Below, one piece after another: positions 53,036 through 61,842 of a stretch of 64,000 bases of DNA (positions within the stretch are counted from its first letter, which is position 1; each line of letters starts with the position of its first letter). This DNA comes from a methanogenic archaeon ISO4-H5 (GTDB lineage Archaea; Thermoplasmatota; Thermoplasmata; Methanomassiliicoccales; Methanomethylophilaceae), in contig CP014214.1 in assembly GCA_001560915.1 (NCBI GenBank), positions 248,001-312,000 of the forward strand, read 5' to 3'. The notes beneath the pieces were generated by a model that was given only the letters and a program-made list of their open reading frames with translations, was not told the origin of the DNA and did not search any database. Both the position numbers and the translations under genes were made by a program.

Positions 53036-53055
53036 CAGGCCCCGTGCGGGGCCTG
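53036..53055. terminator. Hairpin between the chimeric remnant and the methyltransferase gene
   Basis: The near-perfect palindrome CAGGCCCCG / CGGGGCCTG lies between the converging ends of 52733-53029 and 53061-53816. Confidence 0.5.
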
Positions 53056-53060
53056 TCGAA

Positions 53061-53816
53061 TCATTCCTTTTTGAATGCCGATACGGCAAAAATGAACGGG
53101 AGATAAACGGTCCTGCCGTTCTCGCGGAACCGGATTATGTTGTCTGGGTAGGACACTGTGGAAACCCTTGATGCACCCAGGCCGATGAGGTGGGCAGCGT
53201 CCCACTGGGGTCTCCTCACTTTGGCGGCAGGCAGCCTGGTCGCCATATCCGCCACGCGGAGCAGACGTTCCCTGCAGTCGGGTTCGTCCTTGTGATAGAT
53301 CTCTATGTGCCTCTCCACGTTCATGCTCTCATAGGCACGGTCGTGGGCATAGAGGTAGAAGTTGCCGTCGAAGACGGTGAGTTTGCCTCCCGGGCGCAGG
53401 ACCCTCAGCATCTCCTCGTAGACCCTTCCGGGGTCATCGAGGTTCCACAGGACATCGCGGGACACTACGAGATCGAAGGAACCGTCCTCGAATTTGAGAT
53501 TGTGCGCATCCATGGTCAGGAAGGTGGCCGGGACGCCGTAGGAGTCGCAGTTATCGGTCGCGGTCCTGCACATCTCCTCGTTGTAATCTATGCCGGTGAC
53601 ATCATGTCCCAGCCTCCCCAGTATCACCGAGAAGAAACCGGGTCCGCAGCCCACATCGAGCACCTTCAGTCTGCGGTCCTTGGGAAGGTCTCTGAGCGCT
53701 TCCTCAAGCCATCTGACATACGTACCGTTCTCTATCTGGGACAGTACGGTACCGCTGTAGCTCTGGGCGCGTCCCGTCCACAGCTCATGGAACTCTTCTA
53801 TGTACGTATCGTTCAC
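53061..53816 (-). CDS. Class I SAM-dependent methyltransferase (system 2)
   Basis: This 251-residue protein has the motif I VLDVGCGPGFFSVILG near residue 48, GIDYNEEMC, and the post-I DLVVSRDVLWNLDDPGRVYEEMLRVLRPGGKL. The start overlaps the stop of the ABC ATPase by four bases, so it belongs to the system-2 transport operon. It may modify the imported chelate or corrinoid, or an intermediate of its synthesis. A second, related methyltransferase is at 58556. Confidence 0.88.
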   Translation of the reverse strand: MNDTYIEEFHELWTGRAQSYSGTVLSQIENGTYVRWLEEALRDLPKDRRLKVLDVGCGPGFFSVILGRLGHDVTGIDYNEEMCRTATDNCDSYGVPATFLTMDAHNLKFEDGSFDLVVSRDVLWNLDDPGRVYEEMLRVLRPGGKLTVFDGNFYLYAHDRAYESMNVERHIEIYHKDEPDCRERLLRVADMATRLPAAKVRRPQWDAAHLIGLGASRVSTVSYPDNIIRFRENGRTVYLPFIFAVSAFKKE

Positions 53817-54703
53817 GGAAGCTCCTCCTGAGCCTCATTCGATAGTTCGTTCTCGATCTCCTCGATGTCCTTGTCGTTCACGGCACAGCCGTCGTCACCG
53901 ACTATCTCGGACAGATCGATGATATGAGAATCGACCTCTTTGCCGTCGCGCAGTGCGACGTGCGGTCTGCCCTGGAGGGTACTGACCTCGCAATCCACGC
54001 CATAGACCGTCTTCACGTTCTCAGCGGTCAGGACCTCTTCCGAGGTACCATCCGCATAGATTCCTCCGTTGTGCATCAGGAGGATGCGGTCGGCGTACAT
54101 CGATGTGACATTGAGATCGTGGCAGATCACGATGACCGTGATGTTCTTGATGCGTGCGATGTCGCGTAGCATCTTCATGACAAGCATCTGGTACTTCACA
54201 TCCAGATTGGCCGTGGGTTCGTCCAGCAGGAGGATCTTGGGTTCCTGCGAGAGACCTCTGGCGATCATGGCCCTCTGACGCTGTCCGGCGGACAGCTCGT
54301 CGAGCATCCTGTTGGAGAGATCAGCGATGCCGAGCAGCTTGATGTTCTCCGCGGCAATCTTGAGGTCGTGTTTGGTGAGGACCGCTCCTGCATGGGGATG
54401 TCTTCCCATTAGTACGGTATCCATGACCGACATACTGAAGGTGGCATCCTCCGAATGGGGGACGAAGCTCATGATCTTCGACAGTTCCTTGAATGATGTC
54501 TGAGTCACGTCTTTCCCGTTGATGGTTACCGTACCCTCCGTGGGTTTCAGCAGCTTGTTCAGGCAGTACATGAAGGTGGATTTCCCCACCCCGTTGGGTC
54601 CGAGGATGCAGGTGAGGTTAGCCTCGTTGATATCAAGGTTGATGTCCTTGAATACGCAGTGGTTCCCATATGAGACTCCCAGATTTCTGACTTCGATTCC
54701 CAT
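53813..54703 (-). CDS. ABC transporter ATPase, FecE/BtuD type (system 2)
   Basis: This 296-residue protein has Walker A GPNGVGKST near residue 35, signature LSAGQRQR, Walker B ILLLDEPTANLD and H-loop CHD. The last 40 residues are an acidic extension (VGDDGCAVNDKDIEEIENE). It is one base downstream of the permease and overlaps the methyltransferase start. It is clearly paralogous to the 50685 ATPase. Confidence 0.93.
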   Translation of the reverse strand: MGIEVRNLGVSYGNHCVFKDINLDINEANLTCILGPNGVGKSTFMYCLNKLLKPTEGTVTINGKDVTQTSFKELSKIMSFVPHSEDATFSMSVMDTVLMGRHPHAGAVLTKHDLKIAAENIKLLGIADLSNRMLDELSAGQRQRAMIARGLSQEPKILLLDEPTANLDVKYQMLVMKMLRDIARIKNITVIVICHDLNVTSMYADRILLMHNGGIYADGTSEEVLTAENVKTVYGVDCEVSTLQGRPHVALRDGKEVDSHIIDLSEIVGDDGCAVNDKDIEEIENELSNEAQEELP

Positions 54704-54704
54704 T

Positions 54705-55796
54705 TTACCACGAATCCTTCTTCTGCCTCATGATGAGGTACAGGAACAGCGGTCCGCCGAACAGTGCGGTAACGATTCCGATGTGAACCGGGGTGGCGGT
54801 GAACGCTTTGGCTAACATGTCTGCCACGACCATCAGGGTGGCACCGGTGAGCATCGATCCAGGAATCAGGTATTTGTTGTCGGAGCCCAGCAGGATACGG
54901 GCCATGTGGGGTCCGACCAGACCGACGAATCCGATGATTCCGGTAAAGCTGACGATGCCTGCCGCAATGATCGAGATGATGATCAGGATGATGATGCGTA
55001 TGTGCTCGACGTTGATTCCCAGGGTCCTGGCGTAGTTGTCTCCGGAGTTGAGTGCGTTAAGATATCTGGCGAGCATGAAGAGGAGACAGGAACCGACGAT
55101 GGCCACACCGAAGATGATACCGAAATTGTCCCAGCTGGCCTTGTTGAGGGTTCCGACCGTCCATTCGAAAGCGGATGCGGTCTTCTCATCGCTGGAGATT
55201 AGCATGATGTAGGACTGCATCGCGTTGAAGATGTACATAACGGCGATTCCGGCCAGGATGATCATAGTGGTGGTGGCCTTTTTGAAAGTAGAGAGGAACA
55301 GGATGATCGCTGCGGGGACCAACGCGAAGATGAATGCGTTGACGACGATTCCGTACGGTCCGCTGACGAAGGCGATTCCGGTACATATGGCGAGGATTGC
55401 TCCGAATCCCGCACCGGAGGATATACCCGTGGTGTAAGGGTCAGCCAGGGGATTCTTCATCATGCTCTGCATCGCGGCACCTGCTGCTCCAAGACCCAGA
55501 CCTATGGAAATCGCACAGAGGAGACGGGGCAGGCGCTCGTTCCAGACGACCTTCATGTCGAGGTTGGTGAGTCCGTCACCGAGATTGGTGAGATGGATGA
55601 GAATCACTTCATAGACGCGGGCAAAAGAGATCTTGTACGATCCCATACCCATTCCGATGCCCGCGGCCAGAACGAGTATTGCTAGGTATAAGATGAGTCC
55701 GAGGACTTTCTTTCTGCGGATGGCAGAATACGAGTCGATGATTTCCTCTACACCGTTCTCATTCGGTTTCGTTTCGTTTGATTCTGTTGATGTCAT
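54705..55796 (-). CDS. ABC transporter permease, FecCD/BtuC type (system 2)
   Basis: This permease of about 363 residues has ten helices. It has SIGLGLGAAGAAMQSMMKNPLADPYTTGISSGAGFG and GIIGFVGLVGPHMARI, both as in the system-1 permease. I chose MTSTESNE at 55796; the upstream in-frame ATG at 55838 would lie inside the 55818-55841 hairpin. Confidence 0.92.
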   Translation of the reverse strand: MTSTESNETKPNENGVEEIIDSYSAIRRKKVLGLILYLAILVLAAGIGMGMGSYKISFARVYEVILIHLTNLGDGLTNLDMKVVWNERLPRLLCAISIGLGLGAAGAAMQSMMKNPLADPYTTGISSGAGFGAILAICTGIAFVSGPYGIVVNAFIFALVPAAIILFLSTFKKATTTMIILAGIAVMYIFNAMQSYIMLISSDEKTASAFEWTVGTLNKASWDNFGIIFGVAIVGSCLLFMLARYLNALNSGDNYARTLGINVEHIRIIILIIISIIAAGIVSFTGIIGFVGLVGPHMARILLGSDNKYLIPGSMLTGATLMVVADMLAKAFTATPVHIGIVTALFGGPLFLYLIMRQKKDSW

Positions 55797-55817
55797 GTTA
55801 TCCGCAGAGAGATCTGT

Positions 55818-55841
55818 GGCATGGCCGGAGGCGGCCATGCC
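55818..55841 (-). terminator. Hairpin between binding-protein and permease genes of system 2
   Basis: The ten-pair perfect stem GGCATGGCCG / CGGCCATGCC with loop GAGG separates the two genes. No T run follows on the minus strand, so it may protect or process the upstream mRNA and thus raise binding-protein levels, rather than fully terminate. Confidence 0.55.
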
Positions 55842-55863
55842 GTTAAGGGGTTTGGTGAAAGGT

Positions 55864-57387
55864 TTACTTCTTCCTCATGAAGGCGAATGCGATGATCGCA
55901 ATGATTATCACTGCGGCCGCTGCAACACCTCCGACGAGGGTCATGTTGATGGATCCTCCGCCGCTGCTGTTGGGGTCCATAGTGGTGACGCCGGGGGCGT
56001 TGACATCGCTGCAGACCTTCTGGATATCGAGCGAGATGTCGGTACGGCTGTTCCATCCGATCAGTTCGAGGTATTTGGCCCAGGCCTGCTCCATGGTGGG
56101 GAGCTCTGCCTGAAGGGCGGTGTCGTTCGGCATGAAGATCTTGGCGTAGTATACCATCTGGACGGTGAACGGTGCACCGTTGAGTGCCCAGGACATAGCG
56201 TAGACCTTGCAGCCCTTCTTCACGTAGCCGTCCATCTTCTCGGTGAGCTCTTTCATGTCCTCAGTGACGTTGAAAGCGTTGGTGGAGAAGCAGTTGGTGC
56301 TCATGAGGATGAGGATGTCGAGATCGCCGCAGTAGGAGGCGATGTTCTCCATGGTCCAATCGGCCTTGGAACCGGGTCCGAACCTGGTGGCGATGTTGTT
56401 TCCTCCTGCATCTGCGAAGTTCTCGTAGTCTCCGGAACCAGGACCACGGGTGTGGTTGACGTGCTCGTAGTTCTTGGTGGTCGTGTAGACTCCGAGGACC
56501 TTGAGCCTGTCTGCCTCAGGTATGGTGGTGGATTTGGCCTTGATCTTGTCAAGGATTCCGAATGCCCAATCCGCATACTTCTGAGCGTGCTGCCAGCAGT
56601 CTCCGTCTCCGGGACCGTTGGAGTTTCCGCAGCCTGCGAACAGGTAGGCGGTGGTGAGCAGTCCCTCGGTGGGGTGGTGCTCCCAGGTGGGAATACGGAC
56701 GACCTGGAATCCGTATTCAACGGCCCAGTCTTCGAGATTAGGTAGATAGTAGCCGATGGTTCCGACCATGATTACAAGGCCGGTATCAGTCAGAGCCTCC
56801 TGATAGTCGTGGTAGTACGTAGCGCAGTTCTCCTTGGAGATTTCTTTGAGAACGCCGACGTTGACACATCCGGGGTAGTTGGCCGAGACATTGAACTCGA
56901 CCTCTCCGTAAGGGGCGCTGTCCATTCCGACGATAGTGACGTCGGTGTCGAAGTTGGCAAGGATCGTGGCGGACCTTACGACGCACCTGTGGAGGGCGAT
57001 GGTGTTGATTTTATCGTAGAAGGTGAACTTGCAGATAGTTCCGTCAACGTTGTAATAGTAGCAGTAATCGGCGGTTCCGTCGATTAGAGACTCTACGAAT
57101 GTGACATCGTCGGCAGTGATGGAACCGTTGTGGTCAGCATCGCACATGGGTGCTTCGGTCACGGGGGTACCGATCTTGCTGGTAATTACACTCTTGTCAT
57201 CAGCATTGATTTTCGTGTCTCCGTTCGCATTACCCAGAACCCACATTTTTGCGTCCTGGTAGTTTGCGGGGGAGCCGGAATCGGTTACCGCTTCGCTTTC
57301 CCCGGCGGGGACCAAAGCTACTGCTAAGGTGGCAAGCATCAGCATAACAGCGAAGACTGCCATCATTCCGGTTTTTGTTTTGTTCAT
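55864..57387 (-). CDS. ABC substrate-binding protein with N-terminal dockerin-like repeats and C-terminal anchor (system 2)
   Basis: This protein of about 507 residues has a signal peptide (MMAVFAVMLMLATLAVALVPAG). Dockerin-like loops GNANGDTKINADDKSVITSKI and DADHNGSITADDVTFVESL follow near residues 52 and 83. A BtuF/FecB-type binding fold is next, and a C-terminal membrane helix (VGGVAAAAVIIIAIIAFAFM) precedes RKK. Two GTAATAC/GTATTAC heptamers lie upstream. It is first in the operon with the permease, ATPase and methyltransferase. Confidence 0.8.
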   Translation of the reverse strand: MNKTKTGMMAVFAVMLMLATLAVALVPAGESEAVTDSGSPANYQDAKMWVLGNANGDTKINADDKSVITSKIGTPVTEAPMCDADHNGSITADDVTFVESLIDGTADYCYYYNVDGTICKFTFYDKINTIALHRCVVRSATILANFDTDVTIVGMDSAPYGEVEFNVSANYPGCVNVGVLKEISKENCATYYHDYQEALTDTGLVIMVGTIGYYLPNLEDWAVEYGFQVVRIPTWEHHPTEGLLTTAYLFAGCGNSNGPGDGDCWQHAQKYADWAFGILDKIKAKSTTIPEADRLKVLGVYTTTKNYEHVNHTRGPGSGDYENFADAGGNNIATRFGPGSKADWTMENIASYCGDLDILILMSTNCFSTNAFNVTEDMKELTEKMDGYVKKGCKVYAMSWALNGAPFTVQMVYYAKIFMPNDTALQAELPTMEQAWAKYLELIGWNSRTDISLDIQKVCSDVNAPGVTTMDPNSSGGGSINMTLVGGVAAAAVIIIAIIAFAFMRKK

Positions 57388-57450
57388 ATGGTCAAACTCC
57401 TGCACTTGGCAACGGCTGTAATTTGTACGAACATAAAAAGATTCCTTTTC

Positions 57451-57457
57451 GTAATAC
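57451..57457. promoter_or_regulatory. GTAATAC operator-like motif upstream of transporter system 2
   Basis: It lies in TTCGTAATACTG, 64 bases before the binding-protein start on the minus strand. Confidence 0.4.
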
Positions 57458-57512
57458 TGTTTATGTTCTAATTTTAGATTGTTATTAACAAAAGCATACT
57501 TATAATAAAAAG

Positions 57513-57519
57513 GTATTAC
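57513..57519. promoter_or_regulatory. GTATTAC operator-like motif between system 2 and the EamA gene
   Basis: It lies in AAGGTATTACTAG in the divergent promoter region; together with 57451-57457 it forms an inverted pair of heptamers. Confidence 0.35.
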
Positions 57520-57637
57520 TAGATTCGTTAACTCTTTGGGGTATCTATGGCTCCGATGGGATGGTCAGAGCCACAAACCACCGATCAGCGTATGTTCGGG
57601 ACACAGATACATAACCATTCGAGCGAAGTGAACGAGT

Positions 57638-58495
57638 ATGGATTGGCTGATGTTTGCGATATTATCCGCATTTTTTGCAGGTATCACATCGATACTTGCG
57701 AAAATGGGCATCAGAGATATCGATTCCACGGTAGTAACAGCTCTTCGTACCGTGGTAGTTACGGTATTCGCCTGGCTGATGGTTTTCCTCATTGGATCAC
57801 AGAGCGGTATATCGGAAATATCCTCCAACACATTCCTGTTCCTGTTCCTATCCGGACTCACTACCGGAGCCTCATGGCTGTGCTATTTCAAGGCACTCGA
57901 GAAGGGCAACGTCAACAAGGTCGTTCCCATAGACAAGTCTAGCATAGTCATAACCGTGATCCTGGCCGTTCTGATCCTCGGTGAGGGTCTGTCGCCATGG
58001 GGTGTCGCCGGAATCGTATTCATCGCCATTGGTACGATGGCCATGATCGAGAAGAAGGATACCGAGAAGGTGGCAGGCGGCCCTTGGCTCCTGTATGCGA
58101 TCGGTTCAGCAGTGTTTGCGGCGCTGACATCAATTTTCGGGAAGGTGGGAATCGAGGGTGTCGAGTCCACCCTGGGTACCGCCATACGTACGCTGGTGGT
58201 CCTCGCCATGTCATGGATGATGGTCTACGTGGTCGGGAAGCAGGACGAGATCCGGGGCATTCCGCGTAAGGCGATGGGCTTCGTGATTGCCTCTGGCCTG
58301 GCCACCGGGGCCTCGTGGCTGTGCTTCTACCGTGCATTGCAGACCGGACCTGCCAGTGTCGTTGTGCCGATAGACAAGCTCAGCATATTGGTCGCCGTCG
58401 TGTTTGCTTTCTTCCTGTTCGGAGAGCGCCTGAACCGGCGTGCTCTGGCGGGACTAATTCTCATCGTGGCGGGTACGCTAATGATGCTGTACTGA
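57638..58495 (+). CDS. EamA-family (DMT) transporter
   Basis: This 285-residue protein has ten helices in two EamA repeats. Each repeat has a TGASWLC(Y/F)(F/Y)(K/R)AL segment (GLTTGASWLCYFKALEKG and LATGASWLCFYRALQTG) followed by VVPIDK. It is a drug/metabolite transporter of unknown substrate. Its promoter region is shared with the system-2 binding protein. Confidence 0.9.
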   Translation: MDWLMFAILSAFFAGITSILAKMGIRDIDSTVVTALRTVVVTVFAWLMVFLIGSQSGISEISSNTFLFLFLSGLTTGASWLCYFKALEKGNVNKVVPIDKSSIVITVILAVLILGEGLSPWGVAGIVFIAIGTMAMIEKKDTEKVAGGPWLLYAIGSAVFAALTSIFGKVGIEGVESTLGTAIRTLVVLAMSWMMVYVVGKQDEIRGIPRKAMGFVIASGLATGASWLCFYRALQTGPASVVVPIDKLSILVAVVFAFFLFGERLNRRALAGLILIVAGTLMMLY

Positions 58496-58547
58496 GCCGA
58501 CTGGATCGGGGACAGCAGAATAATGATAAATACGAATTATAGAATTC

Positions 58548-58554
58548 GTGTTAC
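58548..58554. promoter_or_regulatory. GTGTTAC operator-like motif at the methyltransferase start
   Basis: It is part of GAATTCGTGTTACC and ends one base before the ATG at 58556. An AT-rich TATA-like stretch lies about 30 bases upstream, so the mRNA may be leaderless with the motif at its start point. Confidence 0.4.
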
Positions 58555-58555
58555 C

Positions 58556-59338
58556 ATGGATACAGTCATCAGGGATTACTTCTCGGAGGAGAGCGGAGTT
58601 TTTGACAGCTACACTAAGAAATCCCTGACCATCGAGAGGGAGCAGCGTAATTGGAAAAAACTGTATTCGGAAGTCCTGGGTTCGGATGTCAAGAAGGTCC
58701 TGAACGTCGGATGCGGCCCGGGTACGGAAGCTATCCTCCTCGCAGGGATGGGCTACGAGGTCACCGCATTGGATTTCTCTCCGGAGATGATCGAACTCAC
58801 CAAGCAGAATGCTGAGACCTGCGGTGTATCCGTGGTGACCGTGGTCGGAGATGCGGAGAATCTCCCATTCCAGGAAGGTGAGTTCGACGCCATCGTGAGC
58901 AATTATGCTCTGTGGGCCATACCGCACCCGCAGACCGCAATCAACGAATGGTTTAGAGTCCTCAGGGATGGCGGAAGGGTCGCCTATGTGGACGGTATCT
59001 GGTCCTCCAAGGGTTATTCGTTCTTCAGGAGGATGTGGGTGAAGAAGGCCGCCAAGATGAGGCGGAAGGACAGCAACCACCACCAATCTACACCAAATTC
59101 GGAGAGGAGTTCCCGCATGACCGGCCTCTGGTCCAACGATGCGGATCGTCCCGTCGAGGATCTGAAGATGGTCGAGGCTGCAGGTTTCGGTCAGATCAGG
59201 AAGATCGACAAGGTGGACCGTAAGATATTCTCCGGGAGGAGATATATCGAGTACGGGTATCATAAGGTCCATTTCATGATTATTGCAGACAAACCCCGAG
59301 TCCAGACATCAATCTGGGGTCTTCCCAAATCTTTATAA
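58556..59338 (+). CDS. Class I SAM-dependent methyltransferase
   Basis: This protein of about 260 residues has motif I VLNVGCGPGTEAILLAG near residue 51, ALDFSPEMIELT, and DAIVSNYALWAIPHPQTAINEWFRVLRDGGRV. It resembles the methyltransferase of transport system 2 (53061) and carries the same operator-like motif. It may act in the same pathway. Confidence 0.88.
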   Translation: MDTVIRDYFSEESGVFDSYTKKSLTIEREQRNWKKLYSEVLGSDVKKVLNVGCGPGTEAILLAGMGYEVTALDFSPEMIELTKQNAETCGVSVVTVVGDAENLPFQEGEFDAIVSNYALWAIPHPQTAINEWFRVLRDGGRVAYVDGIWSSKGYSFFRRMWVKKAAKMRRKDSNHHQSTPNSERSSRMTGLWSNDADRPVEDLKMVEAAGFGQIRKIDKVDRKIFSGRRYIEYGYHKVHFMIIADKPRVQTSIWGLPKSL

Positions 59339-59363
59339 ATATAATCATAATTGGGTGATTTGC

Positions 59364-59436
59364 GCTCCTGTGGTGTAGCGGCCAATCATGAAGCCCTCTC
59401 GAGGCTTCGACACGGGTTCAAATCCCGTCGGGAGCA
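59364..59436 (+). tRNA. tRNA-Glu (CTC anticodon)
   Basis: The acceptor GCTCCTG / CGGGAGC, anticodon stem AAGCC / GGCTT with loop CTCTCGA (anticodon CTC), T-arm ACGGG / CCCGT with TTCAAAT, and discriminator A are present. The CCA is not encoded. There is no intron. It marks the left edge of an integrated element. Confidence 0.93.
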
Positions 59437-59637
59437 CTCATTTTCCCTTATCCAGACACTCTTGATGTTGCTCCCATTTGGGAGCACTACTCGAACAATT
59501 CCGCATTCCCACGGTTTGCGTGGATTTCTGAACGTTCCGGGTCTGTTACTATCTCAATTCGTGAGATACAGGAGCTGTGCTTTGTATCGGAGGAAGTAGA
59601 ATGAAGATAACCTCAGGAAATGGGGAGGGGAGAACCC

Positions 59638-60573
59638 TCACCATTTACCATGAGCGTTATGGATCGCATCGGTGTTCTTTCTGCGAGCGTAGTAGCCATT
59701 GGTGGTCTCAGTCTTGGCATGTCCCATAAGGACAGACACATCCTGTAGATCGACATCATTGTCGATGAACCTCTGACCGAACAATCTGCGACAGTCACGG
59801 TACTCGAATCTCTCACCAACCACCTTCTCGATATGCCTTTTGATCAGTCTGGTGCTGTTAGAAGTCATACAGTCATACTTCCCATTGAGGGAGAAGAACA
59901 GTGCTTCCGACCGACCGTTATGAACGATCAGCCACGCCGTCCTGAGCTCAAGATATCTCTTGACAAGCGGTCTGATAATCTCGGGTATCTCCACCGTACG
60001 CGGCTCGCCCCATGTGTCCTCTCCTTTCACATGTTCGAAGTAAATCGTCCAATTGTTAAGGTTCAGATCACGAAGACAGGCAAGCCTCAGCTCCTTGTTC
60101 CTCGCTCCTGTGCAGATGTACATAAGTACCATGCAGAATGCTCTGACGGACTTGAAATCGTTCTTGTCCGACTTCTCGTATTCCGCAAGTATCTTCTCAT
60201 ATACTTCCGTGGGAAGAGGCGGTTTCCTCGACATCTTCCTTTTCGGCTTGAGGCCGGGATACAGTATCAGACATTGCCTAACGGCAACGGATCCCGAAAA
60301 CTGCATGATTTGGTCAAGGGCGCTGATATCGTGTGCGATATCGTCCGGCGAGACTTTCTTCTTGATCCTCGTCAACAGGAAATTGCGTATGTCCTCAGGC
60401 GTCATGTGTTTGGGCGCCATCGAACTTATCTCATCCTTGTCGAGCATCACCTTCATCTCGCCGACGATGCGTTTCAGTCTGCGTTCGATATTTTTCTTGG
60501 TAATATCTGTAATACAGCCCTCTCTGGATTCCAGAAAAGGGGCTATATTCTCTTCGAGCGGATATTTTCCCAT
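59638..60573 (-). CDS. Tyrosine recombinase / integrase
   Basis: This 311-residue protein has an N-terminal SAM-like core-binding domain (residues about 20-115). The catalytic domain follows, with R in CTGARNKELRLACL, a YRDCRRLFGQRFI box in place of HxxR, GHAKTETTNGYY with the second His, and the nucleophile Tyr in NGYYARR. It probably integrates and excises the element at tRNA-Glu. The HxxR box reads DCRR, a divergent form. Confidence 0.88.
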   Translation of the reverse strand: MGKYPLEENIAPFLESREGCITDITKKNIERRLKRIVGEMKVMLDKDEISSMAPKHMTPEDIRNFLLTRIKKKVSPDDIAHDISALDQIMQFSGSVAVRQCLILYPGLKPKRKMSRKPPLPTEVYEKILAEYEKSDKNDFKSVRAFCMVLMYICTGARNKELRLACLRDLNLNNWTIYFEHVKGEDTWGEPRTVEIPEIIRPLVKRYLELRTAWLIVHNGRSEALFFSLNGKYDCMTSNSTRLIKRHIEKVVGERFEYRDCRRLFGQRFIDNDVDLQDVSVLMGHAKTETTNGYYARRKNTDAIHNAHGKW

Positions 60574-60982
60574 ATCTTGCTTTCCTCCATACTATAGGCA
60601 ACGAGGGGTCCGGTTCCTACCCGGCGGTAGGGCGTTTTCCTCGTCGTCAAGTAGTAGAGTACATGCAGCTATTTATCTTTATCGAATATCGACAAAGTAA
60701 GTCAGTATTAGCAAGAATGGTCACCCCTTGTCTCTGTTCTAACCGAGTCGAGGCTACCATTTTTTTCTGGGTAATCTGCAATATTCGATTAAATTTATAT
60801 TAATTCTGCTATACATATTGTGTCGAACATAAACAACTTATATCTATTGAGGTAATTACTCCTGTAATAAGAGATAAAGAAGACGGTCATCCGTTACGCA
60901 ATCCGAACCCCGCAGGGATGATCACCCCGTTACATACTGAAAGTATGAGAGAAAGAATTGAAAAGATAATGAAGGTATCCTT
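60574..60982. other. AT-rich intergenic between integrase and winged-helix gene
   Basis: About 400 bases hold divergent promoters. AATATCGACAA at 60685-60695 recurs at 62016-62026, a possible element-specific operator. A 24-codon ORF (60918-60992) overlaps the next start, too weak to call. No RNA gene is seen. Confidence 0.45.
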
Positions 60983-61267
60983 ATGGAAATAACAGAACTT
61001 CTTGGCAGAAAATTCTGCATATTCATCCTACTTGAAATCGCGAAGCATCCCGGAGCGACAAAGAGCGAGATTCTTGGGGTCGAAGAAGGCAATGCGCGCA
61101 GCAAATTCCTTCGCATCGGCGATTTAGTAGAAGCCGGATTGGTTCAGACAGATGAACGTCCACGCAAGCATAATACTGTCAAATTATATCTGACTCCTCT
61201 CGGTCAAGAGGTTTGCGAGTATCTCAAAAAGGTTGTGAACCTCTACGAAGAAGAAATGAAAAAGTAA
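60983..61267 (+). CDS. Winged-helix transcriptional regulator of the element
   Basis: This 94-residue protein is a single winged HTH (LLGRKFCIFILLEIAKHPGATKSEILG ... FLRIGDLVEAGLVQTDERPRKHNTVKLYLTPLGQEV) with a C-terminal helix (LKKVVNLYEEEM). It is typical of small archaeal virus and plasmid regulators. It lies between the integrase and the amber-interrupted genes and may control them. Confidence 0.82.
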   Translation: MEITELLGRKFCIFILLEIAKHPGATKSEILGVEEGNARSKFLRIGDLVEAGLVQTDERPRKHNTVKLYLTPLGQEVCEYLKKVVNLYEEEMKK

Positions 61268-61308
61268 ACCTCTTACCTGATAACAGGTTAAATGGTTTGA
61301 ATCAGGAA

Positions 61309-61842
61309 TCATCTCTTCCTGGCAGCGATAAATTCCAGAATATCCTCTTTGGAATGGATATCCTGTTCAGTATCTATGTCGTCCGCCCCTCTGATGAAGA
61401 TCTCGCCGCCGTCGAATACGAGTTCGACATCTTCCAGAAGATGAGAAGAGCAGGTCCCGTATACTGCTGAGTCTGAAGACGGCTCGGTATATCTGTTAAA
61501 ATACCAGCCGTCGAACCAGACTTCACGACGGAATCTGCCTTGATCATCTGTAAATTCTGAATGAATGTTCTCCAAAGCCGCATTCGGATATGTCTCGATT
61601 ACCAGCCTGCAGACCTGTTCTGACTACAGTTCAATGGTCACTGCAGATACCATCTTCTGTGACTCATTTCCCGGATTGCCTACTTGCACGGATAGTTCAT
61701 CGGTACAGCCGCCCTCCGTGAAGAAGACAGATACCTTACCGCGGAACGATCCGTTGGTCTGATGGCAATACTCCTCAATCAGTCCTTTGAGATCATCTTC
61801 ATCAATAGATCCTCTGCAGATCCTTCCGAAGATTCCCTCCAT
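61309..61842 (-). CDS. Unknown protein with one in-frame amber codon (candidate pyrrolysine)
   Basis: A 178-codon reading frame starts with ATG at 61842 and ends with TGA at 61309-61311. It is interrupted only by TAG at 61624-61626. Upstream are 72 residues (MEGIFGRICRGSIDEDDLKG ... MVSAVTIEL); downstream are 104 (SEQVCRLVIETYPNAAL, then FRREVWFDGWYFNRYTEP and DVELVFDGGEIFIRGADDID). The two parts stay in one frame with no other defect. The family is not recognised; beta-rich with an acidic C-terminal helix. It could instead be a gene broken by one nonsense mutation. Confidence 0.55.

Noticed and set aside
59470-59485. GCTCCC-ATTT-GGGAGC hairpin after tRNA-Glu as a terminator
   Set aside because: No T run follows on either strand; it more likely reflects the repeated tRNA-end sequence near the attachment region.
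60918-60992. 24-codon ORF overlapping the start of the winged-helix gene at 60983
   Set aside because: Too short, no similarity, weak ribosome site; a leader peptide is possible but unsupported.
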